Origin: Erpobdella octoculata
Taxonomy: Eukaryota; Annelida; Clitellata; Hirudinida; Erpobdellidae
Direction of reading: 5' to 3'
DNA: 64,000 nucleotides
Assembly: GCA_963978895.1 (NCBI GenBank)
Contig: OZ022244.1
Coordinates: forward strand, 3,116,161 to 3,180,160
Made by a program: the position numbers and the translations under genes
The notes under the pieces: model-generated
Databases searched by the model: none
What the model saw: only the letters and a program-made list of their open reading frames with translations
Told to the model about the DNA's origin: nothing
Shown here: positions 43,904-56,505 of the stretch, in pieces
How positions within the stretch are numbered: position 1 is the first letter of the stretch
Layout of the letters: each line of letters opens with the position of its first letter

Positions 43904-45800
43904 TTTGTTGTCATATACAAAGAGCTATGAGCAGGTTTGATTTTATTGCACTTCAACAAGTTCCTCTTTAAAATTTTTCTACTTCAGTAACAAAATTACT
44001 GCTTATTTTTCAGAATTTTTAATCATTGAGTTTTTTATATACAACCAAAAAACAACAGCAACGCTTTGGTTTATAATTTATATTTGAAACATTTTACAGC
44101 GTCTGTTGATAGATTGATAAACAACGCAACCTGTAAACATATTGATTTGCTTTCTTAAAAAACCAGCTAAATTTGATACAGCAGGTGTTTATTCAAATTT
44201 GTGCTTCTTTATTCCTAACAACAACTGTTTTAAAATACTTAGTAAACAGGATATTTTATGTGTCCAGACACTTTCAAAATTAATCGAAAACAGTAATTGA
44301 AAACTCAAACGAGAAACAGAAAAACGTTAAGCCACTAAAGATAAAGCTGAAATAATTTACTTAAAACAATCAAACTATTGTGATTAACAGGCATTGAGTT
44401 GATGAGTCTTTGTAAAACATTTGAGAATTAACAACAAGACAGTCAGGTCAGCTGGTAGATTATTTCAGGCCGAGGCAACAACATGACATTTTATCTTGCT
44501 TTCTACCTGTTTCCGACTAGATTAACCTGACGGCTGATGTGACTGACACTTGATTCTTTAATTAGTTACACTGCTTTGAATTGTGACGGAAGAGACAATA
44601 AAGTGCACTACTAACAGTTAAATAATGCAAAGGCCATTTAATTTAATTTGTAGTTTTACATAAAATTACTAGAATTACTTTTCCAGTTTATACAACAATT
44701 GCAGATCTTTATTTAATTAATTAATTAATTAATAAGAACACGACATACAAAACATGAGAGATTAACTTGAATCTGATTTTGAACAATTGTAAAATGCTTG
44801 CCAATGAAACGTGCTGTGTTTATAAATCTTTTCTATTAAATTCAACGTGTTTGATTACTTTTGACGTTCTACATATAAGTTAATACAACTTTAATTAATT
44901 TTTAGCTTATTCAACAGTTGTGACTTGCGAAAAAAGTTTGCAAAGTCTAATGTAAAAAAACAGGTTTTTCAAAGACAAGATTAACTGCCCTGCTGAGATG
45001 TTAAACAAAAAATTTTTTTATGCAAAGGTGATTCAAATAGTAGAATTAGAAAAACCGTGAGTGATCATGATCAGCTCAACGATGCAATAAATTTTTCAAT
45101 CAAGTTAAACTTCGTTTGTGGTTGGATATGTAATTTAGTTTCATAGAATAAATATCTGACTGAACGATTGAGTTACAAGCTCTTTGGCAGACTGATTGAA
45201 AGATTACTTACCAGACGACTGACTGATTAAAAGAAAAACATTTAAATAACTGATTCAATACATTTAAATAATTGATTCAAACAAAAATTATCTTATTTGT
45301 TTATTAACGCACCTCATTAAGAATGAGCTAGTTCCAAGTCTGGATCAAAGAGTAAGAAAAATCTTAAAGAAATATTGACGGACTGATTGAGTGAGTAACT
45401 GGATTATTGACTTACTGATTGTTTTTAACTAAACTGAAAGCTATTTTGAAAGTTATAATAAATTTGAAAACGTGACAAACTGTTTTTAAAAGGCCCAGTC
45501 GGGGGCAAATCAGACGATCACTCACCCCAGTAGTATAAGTAGTCATGATGATTTTGGAAAATAAGTTAAAAGCCTAGGATTTTTAATTACTTTTTCAACA
45601 ATTGAAAACAATGCAATGCAAATGACAGTTAGTGTTTGCAAAAAAATGTCCGCTTCAAATTTATGCAATAAGCATATAACTGACCGCTCATACAATTACA
45701 ATACAATACAACTGTTATTAACATCACGCCGCATCCAGGCTCAAGCGCGAATTTTACAAAACAACCAGAAACTGCTATTTCTATCTCAACTAACTTCAAA
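43904..45800. other. L7 upstream region, paralogous to the L5 upstream region
   Basis: Non-coding. It has the TATA box at 44033-44041, long matches to 26457-27540, an (ATTA)n stretch near 44715 and the ACTGATTGA-rich repeat at 45150-45450. No exon. Confidence 0.55.
44033..44041 (-). promoter_or_regulatory. TATA box of L7
   Basis: Minus-strand GGTTGTATATAAAAAAC lies about 130 bp upstream of the L7 ATG, matching the L5 promoter. About 50 extra bases lie between box and start relative to L5. Confidence 0.65.
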
Positions 45801-46499
45801 GCCTGTCGGAGGTTTCCAGACGATTCGCCCCCCGGACGGTTCGCCCCCTGGACGGTTCGCCCCCTCCCTAGACGTTTCGCCCCCTGGTCGATTCGCACTC
45901 TGGACGGTTCGCCCCCTGGTCGATTCGCACCCTGGACGGTTCGCCCCCTGGTCGATTCGCACTCTGGACGGTTCGCCCCCTGGTCGATTCGCACTCTGGA
46001 CGGTTCGCCCCATGGTCGATTCGCACCCTGGACGGTTCGCCCCTTGGTCGATTCGCATTCTGGACAATTCGCTCCCTGCGTGGTTGACGGTTTATTAGAG
46101 TTAAATATAATTTTTTTTATTATTTTTATCACGTTTTCTTAACTTGCTTAAATATTATTTTTTTGTTATTTTTTCTATGGAGGTAGTTCTCATACAGGGA
46201 ACGAAAGTTAAGAAGGTACTTCTTCAAAAGTGCTATTAATGTTCTTTTTCAAAATGTTAATTTCAATTTCTTTTGCGATTTTTTGATGACCCCTTCCCGA
46301 ACCCTACGCCTATGGTTTAAATGTTTTTTTTTAATTTACAAATCTTTTAAGTGGAACTCAATTTTAAGAGGTTTGACATTGTTTAACGTAGCGTTAGTAA
46401 TGACTAAGCCACGAATCGTTATCTCACTTTATAATAAATATATAATGATGTTTGAAAACAGATTAACTAATGATAGACACTGCATTTTTGTTGTAAATT

Positions 46500-47045
46500 T
46501 TATTGATCATTCTCCGCCTGGCCCATGTATGTGCGCACATGCACGCAGAAGTTTAGAAGTGGTTATTTCATGTTCCGCATACTTCTCCCACACGTCGGAT
46601 AATTTTTCCTGCAGTCTGGTATAGGTCGTCCTTTGGTACCTACAAAGTCTTTTCTCGGATATCAGGTAGACTTGCAGGGCAACATATTCCGCTTCGTTGA
46701 AGAGTAGCGGCGCCAGTTGGTACAAATCGAACTTACCACGCCTGGCACGGCTATTTAAGCGCGTGTGCCATCCAAAAGGTGGCGGTTACGTGAACAAAAG
46801 TCCAAAACTTCAAACGTATTATAATGAAACAAAACAGCGGCAGGTAGTCTAATTTACCATTTATAATTAGCATAAAATACTTCGTAGCACACTAGCCGCA
46901 CTTCCGAGGCTTTATGCAATTGTTTTAACTGCAAGCCGCTTTTTTACTGGCTTATAATATAATGAACTTTTTATTATGTCATGAGGATTCCGATTTTCTT
47001 TGAAAAGACTGATCAATTTAAGCACTTTCTCATCAGTCCACCTCA
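46500..47045 (-). pseudogene. MADF/Myb-SANT-like coding fragments inside foldback element 1
   Basis: At about 47036 a minus-strand ATG opens M-R-W-T-D-E-K-V-L-K-L-I-S-L-F, which fits the first helix of MADF or Myb/SANT-like domains often encoded by DNA transposons. That frame stops near 46910. A second open piece (46790-46507) has G-K-F-D-L-Y-Q-L-A and D-V-W-E-K-Y. The two pieces may be exons or fragments of one protein. GC content is above the surroundings. The family assignment rests on one helix only and is tentative. Confidence 0.4.
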
Positions 47046-47377
47046 TCGTAATTTCTATAGTTTAAAATAATTAATCATTCAAACAAAATACACAGAAAAA
47101 ATTTAATGCAAATATGTTCCATAATTTATTTTTGAAACTTTAAAATAACGTATATACAAATATAAATAAACAAAACTCTTTAAAATAGCACATTTTTGTT
47201 AACCAAAAAAAGAAAATAATTTTTCTCTGGGCTATGTGAGAAATGTCTTGATGGAGTCATGCATTAATTATGGACATTCGTATAACAAACAAGCCATAAT
47301 TTGTTAAAACTTAAATCGTGAGGAACCGTTTACTCAAACTAACCATCTGCCATTTTTAAATAGGATAGAACGCTTTT

Positions 47378-47564
<187 letters not shown>

Positions 47565-47884
47565 TCAAGAAAAAGGTGGTAGAAATAATGAAAAAATTAT
47601 TTAAATCTAATAGACAGGCAATAGACAGTCAACCAGAGGGCGAATGGTCCAGGGGGCGAATCGTCCAGAGTGCGAATCGACCAGGGGGCGAATCGTCCAG
47701 TGGGCGAATCGACCAGGGGGCGAAACGTCCAGAGTGCGAATCGACCAGAGGGCGAACCGTCCAGAGTGCGAATCGACCAGGGGGCGAACCGTCCAGAGTG
47801 CGAATCGACCAGGGGGCGAATCGTCTAGGGAGGGGGCGAATCGTCCAGGGTGCGAATCGTCCAGGGGGCGAAACGTCCTGTTAC

Positions 47885-48892
47885 CCTGTCGGATGACAGG
47901 CCTAAAAAAACACGCAAATCCTTAAAGCTGAAAAATAATATTTTGTCAACTACAAAATAAACATCTCCATATAAACAATGCATAAAATAATTTTTTTAAT
48001 AATTACAAATTGAATCTTTTTATATCATTGATCATATCTCATTATATATTTAAAAAATAGCTAGTAAAAGTTATGACAGAAAGCAAACAAAGAAATTTAT
48101 CACAGCTTATAGTAGACTATGGATATTCAATTCATTAAACAATATCAATAATTATAAAGCGCCTTCTCTCATTTCCATTGTGTTTCTGTGGGCGTATACA
48201 GAAACTTTACTAAGGCCATTTAGCGTATTACTCTATCAACAAAACTATTTTCAAAAAAAATAAAATTACAAACTCTTAATTCAAATTTCAGAACTTTGGT
48301 AAATGTTTTTATAATTTGACACTTCATTAAAGACCTGATTTAAAATTATTTAGCATATAGTCTATATCGAGACACCACAGAGTGTATATCCAGCTTTGCT
48401 TAAGTAGACCAGACGAGTGCTACACGCGTTAACTCCGCCTCGCTAATTGCGAGCCAGTCCCAAGTCTGGAGACAGGAAGAGGGAAAAGTAAAAAAGATCA
48501 AATTCAGATCCACGACAGGAAGTACTTAAGTGTTTCCTACATACAGCCATTAGAGTCTTAAAACACCTGGTGTAAAGGACTATAAACTATTATAAAAAAA
48601 AGCTACACGGGTAGTCTTAATTTGATCTCTTTCACTGTTTCTCTTTTGTTTTTATCTGTATTTAACACACTTTATTGTTTGCATGTTTTAAAATCAAATG
48701 TTCCTCAACTATAATCTCAAACGTTTAAACACATTTTCATTTTAAATTGACACAAATATTAACTTTTTACCACGATTGGTGACTGAGGTTGCAGAGTCAT
48801 CGGGTCCAAGATCTGCAATAGCTTTCCGTCTTCGGATCAAACGGTATCAACCAAGACTGAGTTTTGCAGTTTTTTATAATATTCTTTTTACT
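47885..48892. other. interval between the two foldback elements, with a SINE-like repeat
   Basis: No exon. At 48400-48600 a GC-richer repeat has CGTTAACTCCGCCTCGC and GAGCCAGTCCCAAGTCTGG; its later part (GTGTTTCCTACATAC then AAACACCTGGTGTA) recurs inverted at 62975-63035. The AGTCCCAAGTCTGG-like word also occurs near 45330 and 40033. Confidence 0.5.
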
Positions 48893-50245
48893 GGGATCAT
48901 CGCAACTGATCCCAGGACAACTGATCCCAGGACTACTGATCCCAGGACTACTGATCCCAGGACAACTGATCCCGGGACAACCGATCCCGGGACAACTGAT
49001 CCCACGGACAACTGATCCCACGGACAACTGATCCCACGGACAACTGATCCCATAGACAACTGATCCCATATCTACATTATTTTAAATTTCACTGTTTCTG
49101 CAATCAATAAACTGATATTAACATACATAATTTCCGATTTCTGTTTGTATGTACGAATGTATGTATGTGTATGTATGTATGTATGTATGTATGTATGTAT
49201 GTATGTATGTATGTATGTATGTATGTATGTATGTATGTATGTATGTATGTATGTATGTATGTATGTATGTATGTATGTATGTATGTATGTATGTATGTAT
49301 GTATGTATGTATGTATGTATGTATGTATGTATGTATGTATGTATGTATGTATGTATGTATGTATGTATGTATGTATGTATGTATGTATGTATGTATGTAT
49401 GTATGTATGTATGTATGTATGTATGTATGTATGTATGTATGTATGTATGTATGTATGTATGTATGTATGTATGTATGTATGTATGTATGTATGTATGTAT
49501 GTATGTATGTATGTATGTATGTATGTATGTATGTATGTATGTATGTATGTATGTATGTATGTATGTATGTATGTATGTATGTATGTATGTATGTATGTAT
49601 GTATGTATGTATGTATGTATGTATGTATGTATGTATGTATGTATGTATGTATGTATATGTTTGGATGCTGTAGTGATGGTCCTAGTCATGGACTCCTAAA
49701 TAAGCCGATAAGAATTAATGTTGGAGTGTATTAATTTAATTCATATCTTCGAAAAAAACAACTTCTGAAATGAGCTAAACTCTATTATTTTTGGATTGGC
49801 ACGGTTCCATTTCTCATTATGAACCTCACGCAGAAAGGAGTGAAACGATGAAAAGTAATACGAACTTGTCAATTTCATTTCGACAGTGTATCGTGCCCTC
49901 GTGCGCTTATACTAAATATTATTTCTCCGTTTACTAACTGGAGTATCCAGTATCATTATCACCACCTCCGTTGTCGTATGCAGCCAGCCATCGTAAGCTG
50001 GCTACGTAAGCATCATCACCACCACCATTGTCGTCAAAAACGAGTTAAAAAATGAGTTGCTTATGTCTATGGGATCAGTTGTCTATGGGATCAGTTGTCC
50101 GTGGGATCAGTAGTCCATGGGATCAGTTGTCCGTGGGATCAGTTGTGCTGGGATCAGTTGTCTTGGGATCAGTTGTCTTGGGATCAGTTGTACTGGGATC
50201 AGGTGTCCTGGGATCAGTTGTCCTGGGATCAGTAGGCACTAACCC
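48893..50245. mobile_element. foldback-type element 2 with minisatellite inverted ends
   Basis: The left array (48905-49072) is made of 15-bp ACAACTGATCCCAGG-type units and the right array (50063-50234) of their reverse complement. From outside to inside both arrays pass through the variants CCAGGAC, CCACGGAC and CCATAGAC in the same order. A 12-bp direct repeat ATTCTTTTTACT flanks the element (48881-48892 and 50246-50257). With these borders, both ends start GGG and the first unit begins at the same distance. The interior has the (GTAT)n array, one arm of the ATGGACTCC palindrome and about 350 bp of unassigned sequence. Confidence 0.75.
49144..49660. repeat. (GTAT)n microsatellite inside foldback element 2
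   Basis: It is pure from about 49169 to 49656, with imperfections only at the left edge (GTACGAATG, GTGTATG) and the right edge (TATATG). Its length is close to the array at 9396-9900. Confidence 0.97.
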
Positions 50246-50301
50246 ATTCTTTTTACTTCACTTTTTCTTATTCAGTGGCTTTGAAGTTTTGACTGAAATG
50301 A

Positions 50302-50531
50302 GGCGCTGGTGGCAGAGCGGTAGAGCGCTCGCCTGTTGATCGTTAGGTCGGCAGTTCAAGCCTCACCTGCGTCACCAGCGTAACTCCCTTAGGCAAGGAG
50401 TTCACTCGCATTGCTTTCTCATGTCTATGAAAATAGCGTGTTCTTCGAAGTTTCCGATCCAAAGGAACCTTCGTAAGCGCCTCTGACTTATCTGGCGCTA
50501 TATAAATTCATCATTATTATTATTATTATTA
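50302..50531 (+). repeat. tRNA-derived SINE, copy 2 (full length)
   Basis: The head GGCGCTGGTGGCAGAGCGG contains the A box. CGGCAGTTCAAGCC is the B box region, and CCTGTTGATCG sits at the anticodon. GTCACCAGCG pairs with the head start. The body has GGCAAGGAGTTCACTCGC and the tail GGCGCTATATAAATTC followed by (ATT)n. The tRNA part looks most like tRNA-Asn(GTT), tentatively. Confidence 0.85.
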
Positions 50532-52420
50532 AATGTAGACGTACTTTAAATAAACTTTTTTGTAATTTCGTAATTAGCATACCCGATGTTATGATCGATT
50601 TGTATTTTAGTTTAACCCACGAATAATAGTTCGTGCACATTTTGGTTTTTAAAAAGTTTGTTTCTACGACTTCTGTCCCAGAATTTTTGCACCTTGTATT
50701 TGTTTCATTTTTTTGCTTTTGATTTTTTGTTTCCAGTATTTATCTCAATTATCTTTTGTTACTGGAAAAATTTCCTCTTATTTTTTATCTTAGTTTTTCT
50801 TCCTTATTTATTTTTTCAGTATTTATCTTATAAACAGTCCACATGATTTTTTGTCGTTCAAAAATTTGCGATAATTCATCGTTCCTGGAAAATTTAACTG
50901 TGAATATTTTCCTTTATAAAAAATCATTCTCTGCTTTTTGTTTATGGAAGATTCGATTCTCTACCCGTTTTTGTAAAACCCACGCCAGTCATTTAATAGA
51001 AAATCAATCTAAGATTTTAAAAAAAATTTGTCAAAAAGTATCTACAATTACCTCCTCTTTTATTTGGTCATTAACTAAAAGTCTTCAGGAGACGTTTTAA
51101 ATAGCGTGGATTTTTGAGACTTTATGCCTTCCCAACTCTAGTTGAATTAACTCTCCTGGTTTTCTTAAATTTAAGATCTCTCTCAAACTCAAATAATCTG
51201 TATGCCACAGTTCTGACAATATTTTCCAGTAGTTAGTATAACTTTCGAAGGAGCAAAACGTTGTCGAACGAAGACAAGGTGCAAAAAACCAAGTTTAAGA
51301 ACAATTATAGAAAAAAGACTTATAATTACCTTCTCTCATTAATCCTAGGAGTTAGTTGGTTTGTATAAAATAATTTTAATTGATTATACAAGCATTTTTC
51401 ATTGGGGTTTTTTAGCTCAAATTCTGCACATAAACGTATTTTTAAAGATGGCTCACAAAATCCAGGACATGATTTAAATGAAGGTAACAGAAGAGCCTCC
51501 CCTAGAACTTTCCAAAAATCTTTTAATTGATGTTTCTACTACTTATCATAGATTTTTCCACTTCTAATTTTAAACGTAAACGTAATTTTGAAAACATTAA
51601 ATAAATCAACAAATGACATTTTGCGGGAGAGCAGGGGGTTTCCAAAAACATTTCAAATTTGTTTAGAATTATAAATTGAAAGAGTACTAAAACTTTTTTG
51701 AAATAAAGACAATACATCAATTCAGTACTTCTATTGGGGAGACAAGACGATGCCCTCCCTCCTCCAAAAACATTCAAAGAATAACTTTAAAAAATAGGGT
51801 GGCAGTTTTAGAAAATTTTAATAATGAAAAGTTACCTGTGAAAAATTTTTAAAAATTATTTTTTTTGCAACTTTTTACTCACTTTCACAGTTTTTCAATA
51901 TTTGTATATTTAAGTAAGCCACCTGTTCATTCAAATTTAATTTAATAATTTGAACAAGTCGATATTTAGTAACATCGATGTAATATAATATTGAATTCTT
52001 CTAAGCCACGTTTTCATTCATTAAGTAAGTGAATTAATAGATTTAATTAACTAGGCTTTTAATCTCTTATATTAACTTTTTGCTTGAATGGGAACAAATT
52101 TTGGATGAAACAAGTGAACTGTTACAGCTTTGTTTTTTACAAATCCTTTATATTTCGTATTTTTGTAGCTTTGTTTTGCAAATTATTTATTTTAAATCTT
52201 TTTTATTAATTTTACAGATGGTCTTGCTTGCTTGTTTGCAAACCTTTAAAGTAAAAATTAACAAACTAACCGTGATATTATCGAACTGAAAATTTAAATA
52301 TAGGCTTGCTCTTCATGACAATGCATTCAACATTTAAAACATTCTTAAAAAAAAAGATTTGTTATGAAAACTAATAATTGTTCTTATTTTTAAACAAAAA
52401 CAAATTAAATATAACTATTT
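50532..52420. other. non-coding interval with a Ly6 promoter relic
   Basis: T-rich low-complexity DNA with only shadow frames. At 51835-51965 the order AAAAATTATTT, TTTTTCAATATTTGTATATTTAAG, CCACCTGTTCATTC and AATTTGAACAAGTCG matches the upstream blocks of L3 and L4, but no Ly6 exon follows on the minus strand. Confidence 0.5.
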
Positions 52421-53772
52421 TAGGGATGTCACGGGTACCCGAACCCGAACCCGAGTTCGGTACTACCCGGTCTTTTTCTGATACCCGAACCCGAACCCGA
52501 ACCCGAAAGTGTGAAAATTTGATACCCGAACCCGAACCCGAAAATGTGAAAACTTGATACCCGAACCCGAAAATTACAAAACATGATACCCGAACCCGAA
52601 CTCAAACCCGAAAATGTGAAAACTTGATACCCGAACCCGAACCCGAAAATTTATAAGCCTAATACCCGAACTCGGAGTTGTGAACAAATAAATCTTTATA
52701 AAAGCTTGTAATAAATTAGAAGTTTTGTTGACGTAACATATTATACTAATCGCAAGCGTAGAAGTTTTGTATTATCACCTTTGCGTAACAAATAACACAA
52801 ATACGTCATTTTATTAGTGATTGTGTAAGCTAGACCACTAATCCGTTTGAATATCAGGCCGGACCGAGCCGCGAACGAACTAAAATAATTAAGCCTCCTT
52901 CGGTCGAAGAAATCGCGGATAGCCATGACTCGAAACTTTTTACTTCAGTTATATAACCTTATATTTATTCATTCATATACTCAAAGTTTTTCTGATATAA
53001 CAAAGACCCTTTGTTATAAAGATAATCTTGCATAATCCTAAACTTTAACTGGCAAAGTCTATAAATGATCTATGCGCCACAGTTATTTTATTGGCAAATG
53101 TGTAAGCTAGGACACTAATCCGCCTGATAACCCGACCGGACCGAGCCGCGAAAAAAATTAATAAGTCTCAATAATTACAATAATTTAAGAGGTAACGTAT
53201 TATACTAATCGCAAGCCACGCAAGTTTTGTATTATCACCTTTGCGTAACAAATAACACAAATAGGTCATTTTATTGGTGAGTGTGTAAGCTAGACAACTA
53301 ATCCGTTTGATTATCAGGCCGGACCGAGCCACGATCGAACTAAAATGATTAAGCCTCCTTCGGCCAAAGAAATCACATTATTTGAAAAGCTAAAAAAATA
53401 ACTTGTTAGAGTTTATTCAATACGTGTAATGTCCAATGGATGAATTGATTGCTCTCGTTTGTATATGTATACATACTAGGTAAATTTAAAATCTATCCAG
53501 GAATTTGAAATCATAAGCCAGTACCCGAACCCGAACCCGAACCCGAACCCGGTTTTTGGAAAACTACAAACCCGAACCCGAACCCGAACCCGAAAACCTG
53601 AGTTTTACAAACCCGAACCCGAAAACTCTAGTTTTACAAACCCGAACCCGAACCCGAAAACTCTAGTTTCACAAACCCGAACCCGAACCCGAACCCGAAA
53701 ACTCTAGTTTCACAAACCCGAACCCGAACCCGAACCCGAAAACTCCAAAAAGTACTACCCGTGACATCCCTA
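52421..53772. mobile_element. non-autonomous hAT-type element with ACCCGA arrays
   Basis: Terminal inverted repeats are TAGGGATGTCACGGGTA on the left and its inverse TACCCGTGACATCCCTA on the right. The 8-bp duplication AACTATTT is exact (52413-52420 and 53773-53780). Both the sequence and the 8-bp size fit hAT. Subterminal (ACCCGA)n-rich blocks at 52436-52670 and 53520-53750 face the same direction. The centre holds a 180-bp segment duplicated at 52734-52915 and 53192-53371, plus a partial third copy at 53070-53165. No transposase is present. Confidence 0.9.
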
Positions 53773-54785
53773 AACTATTTAAATGTTTACATACATAAAT
53801 TTCAAAAAAATGTCATTCTAAAAATACATATTAGCAACAAATGAAAAGCAAACAAATTCTGAAACATAAAAGTTTGGAAAAAACCTTTTTACAACATACT
53901 TGTTACGGAAATATGTATATAAAATAAATAAATACATTATTCACAGTTTTTTAAATAATTGAAATATGTGAGGATTGACAATTTAAAAAAAATCCAAATC
54001 AGAATGGCAAAAAAACAATTTTCTAAATCCTTTATATTAACTTGTCTTTTAGTTTGCTAGCTTGGGCCATACGTTGGAATCCTTTGAGGCTTAAAAAACC
54101 ATTTTCATATTTCTTAAGATTAGTGAAAAAGTTAACTCCGCGAGACACTCAACCCGAGTGATGAAATTAAACTCCTTGCTCAAGGGAGCTACGCTGGTGT
54201 CGCCAGTGAGAATCGAACTGCCGACCTACACGTCGATAAGCGAACGTTTAACCGGTATACTACCAACGCCTTATTATTCAATCACGCTGAAATTTTATTG
54301 GTCTTCAACGACTATACTTTTTCATAAATTTCCAGGAATTATAGAATAAAATCAAATAAAACTTTACAACATTTTAAATAATTACAAATGTTCTGTAAAT
54401 AAATAAATCATTAGTTTTTAGTTGATTTAAAGAAAACGATTTTTACTTTTTTAATTTAAAAATGTATAACACAAATTTAGAAGTAAACAATCCCAGAGAT
54501 AAAAATGACTAACACAATGTGTTCACGTGATTATTCCAATTTCCTCTATAGCTACTCTACGTTACCCGAGGCTTGGCCTATGAAAGCCTAAAATCAAATT
54601 TCAACCTGTCTGGACAATCAGCTGTTTTATCTAAATATTTATGGTCTGTCCGCTATTTCATCAAAATTATTTTATTAATCGAAGCTTTTAGTCAAAAATA
54701 TCAAAAACTTGTGTTTAATAATATTTTATTTAAGGTAAAAAAAACACCAAAATCCTCCGATTTAATTTATACATATAAATAGTTT
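53773..54785. other. non-coding interval with SINE copy 3
   Basis: AT-rich DNA; the only feature is the degenerate SINE at 54145-54275. No exon. Confidence 0.5.
54145..54275 (-). repeat. tRNA-derived SINE, copy 3 (degenerate)
   Basis: The minus strand starts AAGGCGTTGGTAGTATACCGG, then GGTCGGCAGTTCGATTC and GACACCAGCG, then GCAAGGAGTTTAATTTC. It is the same family as 50302-50531, but more diverged and lacking the tail. Confidence 0.7.
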
Positions 54786-55362
54786 TTATCCGATTTGAGA
54801 ATAATAAGCATTATTGCAACCATCACGTTCGTCGCAGAAGTAGGTGCAAGTTTGTATGCGACCGCTTACTGTACATTCTCTTTCTTTGTTTTCCTTGGCG
54901 CACCCTCGCATAACTTCGTGAGTCTGAGTCTCCCCGTCTAAACGATTTTTCGTGAAAAGAATTTAAGTTTCAAATAAACATCTCGGTTGCAAATGAATTT
55001 CAAAAATTAATTCAATTAATAAGACTAAAAACATTAATTAGAAAAACAATTAACCCAGAATAATAGGCTTCCGAGTATAGCATGCTTTTTCTCCCGGAAG
55101 ACAAGTAAGGGGAGCTGGTGGTCTGTACAAACAACTTTGGTCATGTTCTTCATCACTTGCACATTGGACACATTTTATGTCCCAGCTTGAAAACTGAAGT
55201 TTACCTACAATTGTGTGTTTTTCTAAATTAGTGGTTTTATTGATTCTAAAACAATGTTTGAATTTTTGTAAATAAAGTTATTTTTTTATTTTATAACAAC
55301 TAAACTCTACCAAGTTCCAGCTGTAGTCCAATAATAAAAACAATCAATAATCCATGAAACAT
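54786..55362 (-). CDS. L8: secreted Ly6/uPAR-like three-finger protein (3 exons, intact)
   Basis: Coding exons are 55362-55311 (52 nt), 55204-55055 (150 nt) and 54937-54786 (152 nt), 354 nt or 117 residues. Exon 1 begins M-F-H-G-L-L and is a hydrophobic leader with G|GTAGAG donor. Exon 2 follows TTGTAG and encodes I-K-C-V-Q-C, then S-C, T-C and A-C; its donor G|GTTAAT is weak. Exon 3 follows CGTTTAG and encodes M-R-G-C, E-C, Q-T-C-T-Y-F-C and R-D-G-C-N-N before TAA. All ten Ly6 cysteines are present and both introns are phase 1. The exon 3 end resembles L1 (D-E-R-D-G-C-N-N), so these two are likely close paralogs. A TTATAAACA box lies about 200 bp upstream. Role unknown. Confidence 0.82.
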
Positions 55363-56505
55363 CGTAGCGAAAACCTAATCTTGAAAAAGTTAAACATAAA
55401 AAAATTGCTATTAACTCAAACAATAATTATTTGATTAGTCCTGTTACAAAAGAAAATTTAATTGAAACCTGACAAAAAATAGAATATATAAAGAACAAAC
55501 TGTCAAAAATTTCCAAAAATATTTTTATCTTCAACATGGTTTTACATAATCTCAGAAATCGTGTTTATAACCGGAGATATCTACTTTAGGTAAACCATGT
55601 AAATTTAATTCAATAAGCTAAATTAAACAATTTTTATTCTTTTGCATATGTATAACATAAATTGATTTTGTAAAAGAATAAACTGATCAATGTGACATCA
55701 AGGAAATTTTTGTGTGGGTGGGTGGTCAGGCAGTTGAAGGTTTTACAGAACTTGTATTTATAATAAGAGAAAAAAGTTAGAATTTAGAATTTAATCAATT
55801 GTTGAACTAAAAAATGTTTTGAATAGGTTAAAAAATGTATACAGTTTTTTTTTAATTTTGGTAAGTTTGATTTCAGCAATTAATAAAATGTTAACCGAGA
55901 AGTCCAATTTAAAAAAAAAACTAAATGCTAATTTTATTAGAATTATTTTTAGATTACAAAAATGACAAATTGCATTTTGTAATTATCAAAATTTTTATTA
56001 CTATACAGATTTGCGCGCATTATTTTTATAACTAAAAATAATTAACTTGCTATAATAAATTTTGAAAAAACTTAGAAAAGGAGTCTTATAAAATGAATTT
56101 CTGACAAACTGGGAAAATCAATCTACACTTAATAAACATTTTTTTCAATTTATATGGTTTTCAATTTATGGATGGCGACTAATTATACCAACATAGTTTC
56201 ATATCTTAAACGTTCTAGACAAATCTAAAGTTTTTATTTTTTTTAATTTTATTTTGAATCTAGAAAATCAATGTCAACGTTTTTTTTAAATGATACAATT
56301 TTCATTTTAATTTTTAACATTTATGGTGTGTATGCCATATTGAAAAACATTTTTTTAATATATTTTAAATTGTTATTCTGTGATAATTCAATTTTGTTGT
56401 TGTAAGTAATTTAATTAAAATTATTTAATGATTTTTAACTTTTCACAAATAAGCCTGTGCGTATTTGAAGATAATCTTTATTTAAGAAAAATATGTGAAT
56501 GATTT
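55363..56505. other. non-coding interval upstream of L8
   Basis: Besides the L8 promoter block there is AT-rich DNA with no exon, repeat terminus or GC-rich patch. Confidence 0.45.
55564..55569 (-). promoter_or_regulatory. TATA box upstream of L8
   Basis: Minus-strand CCGGTTATAAACACGATTT corresponds to CAGGTTATAAATACGAGC at L9 and L11. Further upstream GCATATGTATAAC and AAATTGATTTTG words are shared with L10. Confidence 0.5.

Noticed and set aside
45616..46132. Open frames of 90-167 residues over the minisatellite, likewise 47576-47925 and 48776-49069
   Set aside because: The array unit length lets several frames stay open; the same protein pattern appears in multiple frames.
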